From an uncultured SAR86 cluster bacterium (lineage in GTDB: Bacteria > Pseudomonadota > Gammaproteobacteria > Magnimaribacterales > AG-339-G14), in the NCBI GenBank assembly GCA_902526045.1, contig CABZJI010000002.1:96293-160292 (forward strand): a stretch of 64,000 nucleotides of DNA, written 5' to 3'. The translations under genes and the position numbers were made by a program. Positions 1-8,580 of the stretch are shown here, in pieces; position 1 is the stretch's first letter; each line of letters starts with the position of its first letter. The notes below the pieces were generated by a model that was not told the origin of the DNA, ran no database searches, and was given only the letters and a program-made list of their open reading frames with translations.

Positions 1-1
1 G

Positions 2-229
2 ATAGCGAGAAGTGAGATAGCTCAAATCAAAGTATCTGTTCCCTCAATGGCTGTGAAGATCATAGATGCGGCCATTCAAATTCACGGCGGAGAGGGTGTT
101 TCGCAAGATACTATTCTCGCTGGATTATTTCAATCTACCAGATATCTTCGAATTGGAGACGGTCCAGATGAAGTGCATAGAAGAACAGTTGCAAGAGAGG
201 AACTGGGCAAACTTAGAGCTTCATCATAA
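2..229 (+). CDS. Acyl-CoA dehydrogenase, C-terminal fragment (cut by window edge)
   Basis: This is the last 75 codons of an acyl-CoA dehydrogenase, a flavoenzyme that forms the alpha-beta double bond in beta-oxidation. The frame is open from base 2 and ends in TAA. The visible tail carries the family's helical C-terminal hallmarks: IQIHGGEGVSQD, which contributes to FAD/dimer contacts, and RYLRIGDGPDEVHRRTVAREE, the usual end region of long-chain and branched-chain ACADs. The N-terminal and catalytic parts lie outside the window, so chain-length preference cannot be judged. It points the same way as the S9 peptidase that starts 24 bp downstream. The family call is secure; the substrate is unknown. 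Confidence 0.9.
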   Translation: MARSEIAQIKVSVPSMAVKIIDAAIQIHGGEGVSQDTILAGLFQSTRYLRIGDGPDEVHRRTVAREELGKLRASS

Positions 230-253
230 AAATTTATTTGTTAAGATTTCCCT

Positions 254-2185
254 ATGAAAAAATCCATTCTAATTATTTCAATTGTCCTTTCGTTGTCATC
301 ATTCTCTCTAGATTACAAAGATTTTGGAAAATTACCTTTTTTCAGTAATGTCACCATTTCTCCTGATGGAGAGAAAATAGCAGCTCTAGCTAACATTGAG
401 GAAAAGCCTTATATTGTAGTCACTGAATTCGGTTCAACTAATTTTAATCCCATCGCATCGCTAAAGAATGAATACGATCGTCTGGAATGGATTGAATGGG
501 CCAACAATGAAAAAATCATTTTTCAAACAAGCAAGGCAGAAAAAGTTCGTGAAAGAACTTTTAGGGTATACGACTTAAACACTATAAATTCAGATGGCTC
601 AAATTTTAAAGTTATTGAAAATAAATCCATTTACAAAGATAAGCAAAATTCAAATATTTCTAAATACGAAAGTATTTCTCTGGTTGATATTCTAGAGGAT
701 GATGAAAGCAAAATATTAGTATCTAGCTATGATCCTAGGGAAAGAGCAGCTGCTATTTTCGAAGTTAATTTAAAGAATAATAGATTTAAAAAAATTGAGT
801 CACCGTTTATTGATCAGGATGGCGATAGAGTTACAAGCTTCATTGTCTCTGAAGGAAAAATTCAATTTGCTGATTACTACGATTCCGATGCAGGCATAGC
901 TAAAATTTTCTATCGACCAAAAAAAGAAGATAGCTGGATTGAAATATACAGAGCGAATACAGAAGATCTTGCAACAGATAGCTTTTCAGTTGGAGGTGTG
1001 GATAAAACAGACGGTAATTTATTCATATATTCTAATTTTGATAGTAATTTCTCATACATATCAAAATTCAATGTTGAAACAGGAAAATTAAGTGATCCTA
1101 TTTATCAAAAAAAAGATCATGAAATCGTAGTTCTAGAAGTTGAAGAAGGTGATATTAAGATGGTCTGTTACGAAAAATTTACTAGGGAATGCGATTTATT
1201 TGATCCCGAAGAAAACGGCATCATAAAAGCTCTAAAAAATTCATTTCCAGATCATTACATCAATATAAGTTCTTACAGCAAAGACTTTTCTAGATTTATT
1301 GCAACAATTCGGAATTCTAATTCACCAGCAAAATATTTTGGATTTGATAAGAAGACCGTTAAATCCTTTTTTATTTCAAGTCAGTATCCACAATTAGAAA
1401 ACAAAATTAACTCTATTACTGAAGTTATTGAGTATAAATCTCGCGATGGATATCGATTGTATGGTTTTTTGACTATGCCAAAAGCTATAAAAAATCCGCC
1501 TATTATACTTTTTCCTCATGGCGGGCCTACAGCAAGAGATCGAGTTGACTTCTTCGATCCGTGGCTCCAAGCCATGGTCAGTCAGGGCTATGCAGTATTT
1601 CAACCGCAGTTCAGAGGTTCAGCTGGTTGGGGAAAAGACTATCAGGTTTCTGGCTATAGAGAATCAGGCAAAATGATGCAGAATGATATGATCGATGGCT
1701 TTGATTATGTTGTAAAAAATTACGATCTTGATGGCAATAAAGCTTGTATGGTTGGCGCCAGTTACGGAGGGTACGCTGCTTTGACTGGAAGTTTTCAATC
1801 TCAAGATAGATTTAAATGTTTTGTGAGCGTTGCTGGAATTTCAGATTTTACAAAGTTAATGAGGTCTGAAACATTCTTTAGAGGTTCTGCCAAAATTAAT
1901 AAAATTATGCACGGAGACCCATTTGAAGATAAAGCTTACTTAGATTCTGTTTCTGCAATTAACCATACAGATGATATAAAGCGACCAATCTTATTAATTC
2001 ATGGAACTTACGATACTCAGGTGCCTCATAATCAATCGGCTATGTTCTATGACAAAATTAAAAACAGTAATAAATCAGTAGAATATTTTGAATTACCTAA
2101 AGCTACCCATTATTTTGACGAACAAGGTAATAGATTTGTTATGTTCAAAGAGATAGAAAGATTTTTAGCAGAAAATCTTAATTAA
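254..2185 (+). CDS. Secreted S9-family (prolyl oligopeptidase-type) peptidase
   Basis: 643 aa. A short hydrophobic signal peptide (about residues 1-17) is followed by a seven-bladed beta-propeller-like region (about 20-390) and a C-terminal alpha/beta hydrolase catalytic domain. The nucleophile elbow GASYGGYAA places Ser503. Asp587 (HGTYDTQVP) and His619 (ATHYFDE) complete the triad, and PHGGPTARD supplies the oxyanion loop. The layout fits periplasmic dipeptidyl-peptidase or acylaminoacyl-peptidase relatives (DPP IV/AAP group), which trim short peptides for nutrition. Its TAA stop is shared through a 4-bp TTAA overlap with the convergent MDR reductase. The exact peptide specificity cannot be read from sequence. 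Confidence 0.9.
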   Translation: MKKSILIISIVLSLSSFSLDYKDFGKLPFFSNVTISPDGEKIAALANIEEKPYIVVTEFGSTNFNPIASLKNEYDRLEWIEWANNEKIIFQTSKAEKVRERTFRVYDLNTINSDGSNFKVIENKSIYKDKQNSNISKYESISLVDILEDDESKILVSSYDPRERAAAIFEVNLKNNRFKKIESPFIDQDGDRVTSFIVSEGKIQFADYYDSDAGIAKIFYRPKKEDSWIEIYRANTEDLATDSFSVGGVDKTDGNLFIYSNFDSNFSYISKFNVETGKLSDPIYQKKDHEIVVLEVEEGDIKMVCYEKFTRECDLFDPEENGIIKALKNSFPDHYINISSYSKDFSRFIATIRNSNSPAKYFGFDKKTVKSFFISSQYPQLENKINSITEVIEYKSRDGYRLYGFLTMPKAIKNPPIILFPHGGPTARDRVDFFDPWLQAMVSQGYAVFQPQFRGSAGWGKDYQVSGYRESGKMMQNDMIDGFDYVVKNYDLDGNKACMVGASYGGYAALTGSFQSQDRFKCFVSVAGISDFTKLMRSETFFRGSAKINKIMHGDPFEDKAYLDSVSAINHTDDIKRPILLIHGTYDTQVPHNQSAMFYDKIKNSNKSVEYFELPKATHYFDEQGNRFVMFKEIERFLAENLN

Positions 2186-3201
2186 AGCTCTACCAGTTGC
2201 TTACCAATATTTTGACCCGTAAATAATCTATTCAAGGCATCCGGACAATTCTCTATGCCAACGAGAATATCTTCCTGATGTTTAATTTTGTCATTTTCTA
2301 AATATTCTTCTAATTGCTCCAGAGCTTTTTGGGCTTTAGATAAATAATCCATCACCAAAAAACCCTCCATAGTTGCTCTTCTAATAACTAGATTCATGAG
2401 ATTTCTTGGGCCAGGAAGAGGTTCGGTCGAGTTGTAACCAGAAATTCCACCACACAACAATATTTTTGCATTTAAATTGATATGATTAAGAGAAGATTCG
2501 AGAACTTCCCCCCCAACGTTATCAAAAAATAAATCTATACCATCTTTAGCTTTGGCTTTAAGTTCTTCAGCTACATTTGAATTTTTATAATCAATCACTT
2601 CGTCTAAACCGCAATCATTCTTGAGCCAATTACACTTTGTTTCTCCACCAGCTATTCCAATAACATGACAGCCATTAATTTTAGCTATTTGAGCAGCAAC
2701 TGAACCTGTAGCGCCTGCAGCTCCTGAGACAAGTACATTCATTCCTTCTTGCACCTGCCCAAGTTCAACCATTCCATAATAGGCTGTGATACCTGTTGCA
2801 CCTAAAACGTTAAGGGAAGTAGGAATAGGAAACTTATCATCAAGTTTTCTAAATCTTCCAGCTTCATCAGGAGTCGTTTTACAATAAGTTTGCCAACCAG
2901 CAAATCCAATAACTAAATCACCGACTTGATAGTTATCGTTTTTAGATTCAATGACTTCACCTACTCCCATGGCTCTTACAACTTCATCTATCTGAACTGG
3001 CGGAAGGTATCCGGGAGCGTCATTCAGCCAACCTCTTTGTGTTGGATCAAATGAAATATATTTATTTTTTAGCATGATTTCATTTTCTGAAAGCTCACTT
3101 ATCTCTTCTTCTAATAGATCAAAATCACTTTTCTTCGCCATGCCTTCAGGTCTTTCTTTTAGAACCCATTTTTTGTTGATTATTTCATTCGAAATTGTCA
3201 T
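2182..3201 (-). CDS. NADP-dependent MDR oxidoreductase (CurA / leukotriene B4 12-hydroxydehydrogenase type)
   Basis: 339 aa, zinc-independent medium-chain dehydrogenase/reductase. The N-terminal GroES-like domain contains the family's FDPTQRGWL segment. The Rossmann domain has VSGAAGATGSVAAQIAK, a glycine-rich NADP-binding turn typical of prostaglandin/LTB4 reductases and CurA. FFDNVGGEVL is the conserved DNVGG motif of this subgroup. No structural-zinc Cys cluster is visible. The reaction is probably NADPH-dependent reduction of an enone or alkenal double bond. It faces the S9 peptidase with a shared TTAA and starts 57 bp from the divergent dioxygenase start, so the two may share a promoter region. 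Confidence 0.88.
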   Translation of the reverse strand: MTISNEIINKKWVLKERPEGMAKKSDFDLLEEEISELSENEIMLKNKYISFDPTQRGWLNDAPGYLPPVQIDEVVRAMGVGEVIESKNDNYQVGDLVIGFAGWQTYCKTTPDEAGRFRKLDDKFPIPTSLNVLGATGITAYYGMVELGQVQEGMNVLVSGAAGATGSVAAQIAKINGCHVIGIAGGETKCNWLKNDCGLDEVIDYKNSNVAEELKAKAKDGIDLFFDNVGGEVLESSLNHINLNAKILLCGGISGYNSTEPLPGPRNLMNLVIRRATMEGFLVMDYLSKAQKALEQLEEYLENDKIKHQEDILVGIENCPDALNRLFTGQNIGKQLVEL

Positions 3202-3258
3202 TTATTCCCCGTAATTAAAATTTTGTATATTTGCCCATTAAAGTTACTATTTAGGCAA

Positions 3259-4092
3259 ATGAAAGTCACTAAAAAATTTGAACCTTATTCTTTCGGTGCC
3301 ATGATTGAGAATATCGATTTATCTGCAGATCTCACTGCTGACCAAATATCTCAGATTCGAAGTGTATGGATAGATAATCAAGTTGTTTTTTTTCCAAATC
3401 AAAAATTAACAAATGAACAATTTGCAAGGTTCGCTAGATACTTTGGTGACTACGGTGAAGATCCCTATTTAAGAGCAATGCCAGAACATAATCATATTGT
3501 TGAGGTAAAAAGGTCTAAAGAAGAAAAGACGTCTCCATTTGGCGGTACTTGGCATTCAGATTGGTCCTTTTTGAATAAGCCACCGGCAATGACTCTCTTA
3601 TACTCAAAAATAATACCCCCTGTGGGTGGCGATACTCTCTTTGCATCAACTAAAGATGCTTGTACTGAGCTAAGCTCAGCCTTAAGGGAGCAAGTAAAGA
3701 ACTTATCTGGCATTCATAGTGCCATGCTCCCGTATGCTGATAATGGTTTTTATGCCACTGAATCTGAAGAAAGATCAATGGATATTGTTACCAGCAAGGA
3801 GGCTAGGGCAACTCAAAGACATCCCGTCATAAAAAAACATAATGAATCTAACTTTGAAACTTTGTTTGTAAATCCCGTATATACCGTTGGCATAGATAAC
3901 AAGGATGATATAGAAGCTGGAACTATTTTAAGTTCACTATATGAGCACATCCTTCAAGACAGGTTTATCTACCGTCATAAATGGGATGAGGATACTTTAC
4001 TAATGTGGGATAACAGATCCGTAATGCATATGGCCGAGGGCGGTTACGATGGTTACGATAGACTTTTACACAGAATAACTATTGCCGGTTAA
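3259..4092 (+). CDS. TauD/TfdA-family Fe(II)/2-oxoglutarate dioxygenase
   Basis: 277 aa from the preferred ATG. An upstream in-frame start at 3223 would add 12 residues that do not look like the family, while MKVTKKFEPYSFGAMIENID is the usual start. The facial triad is visible: H99-x-D101 in GGTWHSDWSF and the distal H271 in LLHRITIAG; Arg272 next to it fits 2OG binding. PPVGGDTLFAS is the conserved TauD loop. Members hydroxylate small substrates such as taurine, aryloxyacetates or alkyl sulfates, releasing succinate and CO2. No sulfonate or sulfate ester uptake genes are nearby, so the substrate is open. It converges on the flavin monooxygenase with a shared TTAA. Confidence 0.9.
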   Translation: MKVTKKFEPYSFGAMIENIDLSADLTADQISQIRSVWIDNQVVFFPNQKLTNEQFARFARYFGDYGEDPYLRAMPEHNHIVEVKRSKEEKTSPFGGTWHSDWSFLNKPPAMTLLYSKIIPPVGGDTLFASTKDACTELSSALREQVKNLSGIHSAMLPYADNGFYATESEERSMDIVTSKEARATQRHPVIKKHNESNFETLFVNPVYTVGIDNKDDIEAGTILSSLYEHILQDRFIYRHKWDEDTLLMWDNRSVMHMAEGGYDGYDRLLHRITIAG

Positions 4093-5975
4093 TTACCAGA
4101 GACTTCCAAGCCTTCTAATTTTCCCTCTTTTCGCCATTTACGCATCATACTGAAAAACTCCAGCGGGCCACCACCATAAGGATTATTCTGGGGCTGAAGA
4201 TCAGGCTTACCTTCGTTGTTATAATAACCCGGTGTACAATTTTCCCTAAATTCTTTCATGTCGCGCGATTTATGGATTATTTTTTCAACCCATTCTTTTT
4301 CAGCATTTTCAGATGCTTCCACGAAGGTCAATTGATCCTCTTTCATCTTCTTGAGTATGTAAGAAAGATGAATGCTTTGTTCATCTAGCGAGTGAGTATA
4401 GTTAGCTGTAAAAGCACCTTGTTGGGGGCCAAAAAAGAAACAATTTGGAAAACTTCTCGTATGCATGCCATGGAAAGTTGAAAGTCCATCTTTCCATTTA
4501 TCAGAAATACTTACTCCTTCTTTCCCATAAATTTCATACCCACATCTTCTGGTGTATTCGGTTCCTACCTCAAATCCAGTGGCAAAAATGATGCAATCAA
4601 CTTCGTATTCCTTTTTACCAAAAATTATCCCTTTTTCAGAAATAGTGTCGATTCCCTGACCGTCAGTATCAACCAATTCAACGTTTTCATTATTGAAAGC
4701 AGATAAATATTCATCGTGAAAACATGGACGTTTACAGAATTGACGATAATAGGGCTTTAAGGATTCAGCTGTTTTTGGATCATTAACGACACTATCGGCT
4801 CTTGATCTTATCTGTTCCATTTTTTCAAAATCAGCCATTTCGACTTGTTTTGCTAAATTGCTAAGACCAACGTAGCTCATAAATTTCCCTTGCAAGTATG
4901 CTTTTAAACCTTCTTTATATAATTTTTTTGAAAAAACAGAACCAAGAGTCCAGAGAAAGATTCTAAATTTTGACGGACCATTATTTAGTAATGCTCCCAA
5001 TATCCTTCGAAAAACTTCAGTCCAACCATCATTCACTAAGTCTTTACCATTTACGTTACCTGTTAAAAATCCTTCAAAGTTCTCTCTTCTTTTTGATTGC
5101 CATCCTGGAGATTGATTGAGAAACCAATTCTCATCGGTATCGATGTTATTTCTTTCATCAATCGAAGAAGGAGTTCTTTGAAAAACATAAAGTTGTTTTG
5201 CTGATTCTGCTAGATGTGGAATACATTGCACAGCAGTTGCACCTGTTCCAATGACTGCAACTCTTTTATCAATAAGATTTGATAAATTTCCCTTCGATGA
5301 ACCGCCGGTATACTCATAATCCCATCTGCTTGTATGAAAAGTATGACCTTTGTAATTATTGATGCCATTTATTGCAGGCAATTTAGGACGATTAAGAGGG
5401 CCGTTAGCATGAACAACATGGTTACACTTAATCTTATCTGCTTTATTAGTGTTTATTTCCCAAAGTCTTTCATCGTCTTTCCATCTGACGTCGTTCACTT
5501 CAGTTTGGAAAATAGCATGCTCGCTCAATTCAAATTTCTCTGAAATGACATCAAAATATTCTAAAGTTTCGGATGCGTTAGTGTATTTTTTGCCAGGAAT
5601 AAAGTTAGTTTCTTCAAGCAGGGGAAAATAGATATAGGATTCAATATCGCATGATGCTCCTGGATATCTATTCCAATACCAAGTACCGCCAAAACTACCG
5701 CCTTTTTCAATGATTTTAAAATCAGAAAACCCGGCTTCTTTAAGTCTAGATGCAGCTAGAACACCACCAAAACCACCACCAATAATTACGATTTCATAAG
5801 AATCAGTTAAAGCCTGCCTTTCAATTTCTTGATTTATATAGGGATCATCAACGAAATAAGAAAAATCACCACTTACTTCTTGATATTGATCATTCCCGTC
5901 TTCACGAAGACGTTTATCTCTTTCCTGTCTGTATTTATCTCTAAGATAATCAGGATCAAAAGTATGATTTTGCAT
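4089..5975 (-). CDS. Flavin-containing monooxygenase, Baeyer-Villiger (BVMO) type
   Basis: About 628 aa from the ATG at 5975, which has GAGGG 7-8 bases upstream; an in-frame start 48 bases further out lacks this support. It has an N-terminal extension of about 75 residues, then the FAD Rossmann motif GGGFGGVLAA, the BVMO signature GTWYWNRYPGASCDIES, the fingerprint-like GHTFHTSRWDY (canonical FxGxxxHxxxWP/D), and the NADPH Rossmann motif GTGATAVQ. The family inserts an oxygen next to a ketone carbonyl. The N-terminal extension resembles that of large BVMOs acting on cyclic or long-chain ketones, including steroids. That fits the lipid-redox theme of the window but remains inference. Confidence 0.9.
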   Translation of the reverse strand: MQNHTFDPDYLRDKYRQERDKRLREDGNDQYQEVSGDFSYFVDDPYINQEIERQALTDSYEIVIIGGGFGGVLAASRLKEAGFSDFKIIEKGGSFGGTWYWNRYPGASCDIESYIYFPLLEETNFIPGKKYTNASETLEYFDVISEKFELSEHAIFQTEVNDVRWKDDERLWEINTNKADKIKCNHVVHANGPLNRPKLPAINGINNYKGHTFHTSRWDYEYTGGSSKGNLSNLIDKRVAVIGTGATAVQCIPHLAESAKQLYVFQRTPSSIDERNNIDTDENWFLNQSPGWQSKRRENFEGFLTGNVNGKDLVNDGWTEVFRRILGALLNNGPSKFRIFLWTLGSVFSKKLYKEGLKAYLQGKFMSYVGLSNLAKQVEMADFEKMEQIRSRADSVVNDPKTAESLKPYYRQFCKRPCFHDEYLSAFNNENVELVDTDGQGIDTISEKGIIFGKKEYEVDCIIFATGFEVGTEYTRRCGYEIYGKEGVSISDKWKDGLSTFHGMHTRSFPNCFFFGPQQGAFTANYTHSLDEQSIHLSYILKKMKEDQLTFVEASENAEKEWVEKIIHKSRDMKEFRENCTPGYYNNEGKPDLQPQNNPYGGGPLEFFSMMRKWRKEGKLEGLEVSGN

Positions 5976-6066
5976 TTTTATTCCCTCACGCATTGTTAAT
6001 TTATCATATTCAGACTCAAGCAAAAACTATTCAAAAATAGTAAAGTAACTTAAAAATTTTATAGAC

Positions 6067-6142
<76 letters not shown>

Positions 6143-6173
6143 TATTACCTTTACCTAACTTTTAAAGAAAATA

Positions 6174-6476
6174 TTAAGGTTTTATTAATAACCAAACGAA
6201 GAAGAAAATTGGTGCCATCCAAGTTATAAACCCTAACAAAGTAGGTATGAACATTAAAAATATATAGGGAAAGAATATCAGAGTTGTTCTTACTAAAGAC
6301 GGATTATCCACATGTAGTTTTTTCTTTAGCCATTCATCCAAACCTTTAGATATTGCTGTGAAGAAATCGATTATGAATCTGGAATAGATACCATAAAAAA
6401 TTAAACCACACGCCACATAAATTAAAGTCAGAATTTCGATGTCAATCAAACCATTGAATAGTTCTCTGATAGTCAT
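6174..6476 (-). CDS. Small hypothetical membrane protein (100 aa)
   Basis: 100 aa. Two to three hydrophobic segments are visible: about residues 15-40 (LTLIYVACGLIFYGIY), 65-82 (TLIFFPYIFLMFIPTLL) and 84-98. A charged linker lies between them (KGLDEWLKKKLHVDN). Topology suggests an inner-membrane protein with a cytoplasmic loop. I do not recognise a family. It lies alone on the minus strand, just downstream of tRNA-Ala in the opposite direction. The composition looks like a real coding sequence for this genome, but no partner or function is indicated. Confidence 0.65.
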   Translation of the reverse strand: MTIRELFNGLIDIEILTLIYVACGLIFYGIYSRFIIDFFTAISKGLDEWLKKKLHVDNPSLVRTTLIFFPYIFLMFIPTLLGFITWMAPIFFFVWLLIKP

Positions 6477-6582
6477 AGGTAAATTATTACTTATTAAAGT
6501 ACTAGAGAGAAGTTATCGAAGAAGTATCTTAAAAACAACTTAAGAATTCACAAATAGTTTCTGATGGTCTTACAATATAATA

Positions 6583-6693
6583 GTGAAACAATTACTTATC
6601 ATTCTTGCTTTGAGTTTTGTTGGATGTTCCAAATATCCAATAACAAAAATCAATTGCACAGTTAAAGGTGCAAACCTAATAGTTATTAAATGA
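6583..6693 (+). CDS. Tiny putative lipoprotein (36 aa) overlapping the methyltransferase gene
   Basis: A GTG-initiated 36-residue frame: a two-residue positive start, the hydrophobic run LLIILALSFVG, then Cys15-Ser16, an acceptable though not ideal lipobox (FVGC). About 20 residues follow the Cys. The stop TGA overlaps the next gene's ATG as ATGA (6690-6693), the classic translational-coupling arrangement. Entericidin-like tiny lipoproteins have this shape, but I see no specific homology. It may simply be a coupling leader or a remnant of a longer gene. Confidence 0.45.
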   Translation: MKQLLIILALSFVGCSKYPITKINCTVKGANLIVIK

Positions 6694-7715
6694 TTTTAGG
6701 AATTTGGCTTGCAGAGAGAGGCTGGATTCCAGATTTTTTGTTAAGAATTGCAATAAAGTTCATAAGCAAAGCAAGATTAAAAAGGTCAAACAGTTTTTCT
6801 GAAAAACTTGCTGTATTAAATTCGTTGAAAGATGGACCAATAGCTGAATTAACTCCATCAGCAAACAAACAACATTATGAAGTTCCTCCAGCTTTTTTTG
6901 AAAAGGTCTTGGGAAGTAAGCTCAAATACTCTTGCAGTCTGTTTAACGATAATCAGAAAAGTTTAAATGATGCCGAAACAGAGATGCTTAATTCTTATAT
7001 TGAAAGAGCTGACATTAGACCAAAGCAAGAAATTTTAGATCTAGGATGTGGATGGGGTAGTTTCTCTCTTTACGCTGCACAAAAATTTCCTGACTCTAAT
7101 TTTACTGCAGTCAGTAACTCTGACGATCAAATTAATTTCATTAAATCTAAAGCTCAAGAATTAGGAATGAAAAATCTTCTCGCTTTAAAACAAGATATGA
7201 ATCAGTTAAATTTAAGAAATAATTTTGATCGTATTGTTTCGATAGAGATGTTTGAGCATATGAGAAATTATAAAATTTTATTAAAACGAATTTCAGACCT
7301 TATGGTCGAAGATGGTCAATTATTCGTTCACATATTTTGTCATAGGCAATCTGCGTATCTTTACGAAATAAAAAATGATAGGGATTGGATGACAAAGTAC
7401 TTCTTTACGGGCGGCATAATGCCCTCAAGAGATATTTTTGAATTTTTTAATGAAGATTTGACTGTTTCAAAGTCATGGCAAATAAATGGCAAACATTATT
7501 CTAAAACCTCAAAAGCATGGTTAAAAAATATGGATAAAAATTCTAGAATTGTTAAACAAATCTTAAACGAACATTATGATGAAGAAAATATATGGTTTTA
7601 CAGATGGAGAATATTTTTCTTAACTTGTGAAGAATTTTTTAAAATTAATAATGGTACAGATTGGTTCGTATCCCATTATTTACTTAAGAAAAAGAATCGA
7701 GCTACAAATAAATAA
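6690..7715 (+). CDS. Cyclopropane-fatty-acyl-phospholipid synthase-like SAM methyltransferase
   Basis: 341 aa. A hydrophobic, amphipathic N-terminus (residues 1-45) precedes a class I SAM-methyltransferase fold. Motif I is LDLGCGWGSFSLYAAQ (about residue 110), then FTAVSNSDDQ and VSIEMFEHM, the motif IV region of the Cfa/mycolic acid cyclopropane synthase superfamily. It is shorter than E. coli Cfa (382 aa) and lacks part of that enzyme's N-terminal domain, so it probably methylates or cyclopropanates lipid or another hydrophobic substrate rather than being a certain cfa. The start overlaps a tiny lipoprotein stop by ATGA. A small membrane protein follows. Confidence 0.85.
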   Translation: MILGIWLAERGWIPDFLLRIAIKFISKARLKRSNSFSEKLAVLNSLKDGPIAELTPSANKQHYEVPPAFFEKVLGSKLKYSCSLFNDNQKSLNDAETEMLNSYIERADIRPKQEILDLGCGWGSFSLYAAQKFPDSNFTAVSNSDDQINFIKSKAQELGMKNLLALKQDMNQLNLRNNFDRIVSIEMFEHMRNYKILLKRISDLMVEDGQLFVHIFCHRQSAYLYEIKNDRDWMTKYFFTGGIMPSRDIFEFFNEDLTVSKSWQINGKHYSKTSKAWLKNMDKNSRIVKQILNEHYDEENIWFYRWRIFFLTCEEFFKINNGTDWFVSHYLLKKKNRATNK

Positions 7716-7771
7716 CCATAAGGAATTTTGATTTCCTGATCACATTCAGTTTATTTATATATTAAAATGAA

Positions 7772-7975
7772 GTGATTATGTTTATTGCATCTGTGATACT
7801 TTTATCCATATGGGAGATATATTGGACAGCAAAAGCATGCTGGAAAGCTGCCCAAGCAAAAGAAGGTTATTGGTTTGTTTTTATGTTGGTGTTTAATCTC
7901 TTTGGATTACCGGAGATCTATTACCTGCATATTAGAAAAGATAAAGATGCGTTAGAGGATATGAAAAATCGCTAA
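7772..7975 (+). CDS. Small two-helix membrane protein (DUF5652-like)
   Basis: 67 aa from GTG; an internal ATG at 7778 is an equally good start. Helix 1 is about residues 3-20, helix 2 about 32-50. Conserved-looking features are EIYWTAKACWKAAQAKEGYWF and FNLFGLPEIYYLH, the pattern of small membrane proteins grouped as DUF5652 or PLDc_N-like, in which two helices flank a short W-K-A-A linker. The protein ends with a charged cytoplasmic tail. No enzymatic residues are visible. It sits 56 bp after the methyltransferase gene on the same strand. Confidence 0.65.
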   Translation: MIMFIASVILLSIWEIYWTAKACWKAAQAKEGYWFVFMLVFNLFGLPEIYYLHIRKDKDALEDMKNR

Positions 7976-8007
7976 AAATTAGTAAAATAATATCTAGAGG
8001 TGCAAAT

Positions 8008-8580
8008 ATGGCCGAAAAATTAGCAAAATTCACAACTATGACTAAAGGTACCGCTGAGGATTATCAGATAATCGCAGAAGCCAGCATGCAACATAGTGTC
8101 AATCTTCCTGAAAGGATGATCGAACACTTGAACCTATTGAAGGGCGATCATGGAGGTTTTGCAGTTGATAGATATACTCATTGTTTGCAAACCGCTACAA
8201 GAGCTTTGCGGGATGGGAAAGATGAAGAATACATTGTTTGTGCTCTTCTTCATGATATTGGAGATACTTTAGCGCCAGCAAACCATGCTGATTTTGCTGC
8301 TACTATGCTTGAACCATTTATTTCCGATAAAAATTATTGGATCCTCAAACATCACGGAATTTTTCAAGGTTACTACTTTTTTGACTTTCTAGGATTGGAC
8401 AAAAATATGAGAGATAAGTTTAAAGACAATCCTCATTGGAAAGATTGTGCAGAGTTCTGTGCAAAATATGATCAGAATTCATTTGACCCTGAATACGATA
8501 CCGAACCCATTGAGACTTTTATTCCTATGCTAAGGAATGTTCTTTCTCAAACTAAAAAATCTATCTACAAAGCTAGTTAA
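8008..8580 (+). CDS. HD-domain protein, PhnZ-like (possible mixed-valent diiron oxygenase)
   Basis: 190 aa. The metal-binding series reads: H in YTHCLQTA, HD in LLHDIGD (about residues 90-91), H in ANHADFAA, H in KHHGIF, and D in KYDQNSFD. This order matches PhnZ and relatives in the HD superfamily that oxidatively cleave organophosphonates with a diiron centre, rather than typical nucleotide phosphohydrolases. No phosphonate transport or PhnY gene adjoins it. The gene is usually just called an HD phosphohydrolase. It shares a TTAA stop overlap with the convergent SDR. Oxygenase versus hydrolase activity is not decided by sequence alone. Confidence 0.75.
   Translation: MAEKLAKFTTMTKGTAEDYQIIAEASMQHSVNLPERMIEHLNLLKGDHGGFAVDRYTHCLQTATRALRDGKDEEYIVCALLHDIGDTLAPANHADFAATMLEPFISDKNYWILKHHGIFQGYYFFDFLGLDKNMRDKFKDNPHWKDCAEFCAKYDQNSFDPEYDTEPIETFIPMLRNVLSQTKKSIYKAS

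Noticed and set aside
6026..6041. Short hairpin ACTATT/AATAGT before tRNA-Ala as a terminator
   Set aside because: Six AT-rich pairs with no T-run; expected by chance in such AT-rich sequence.
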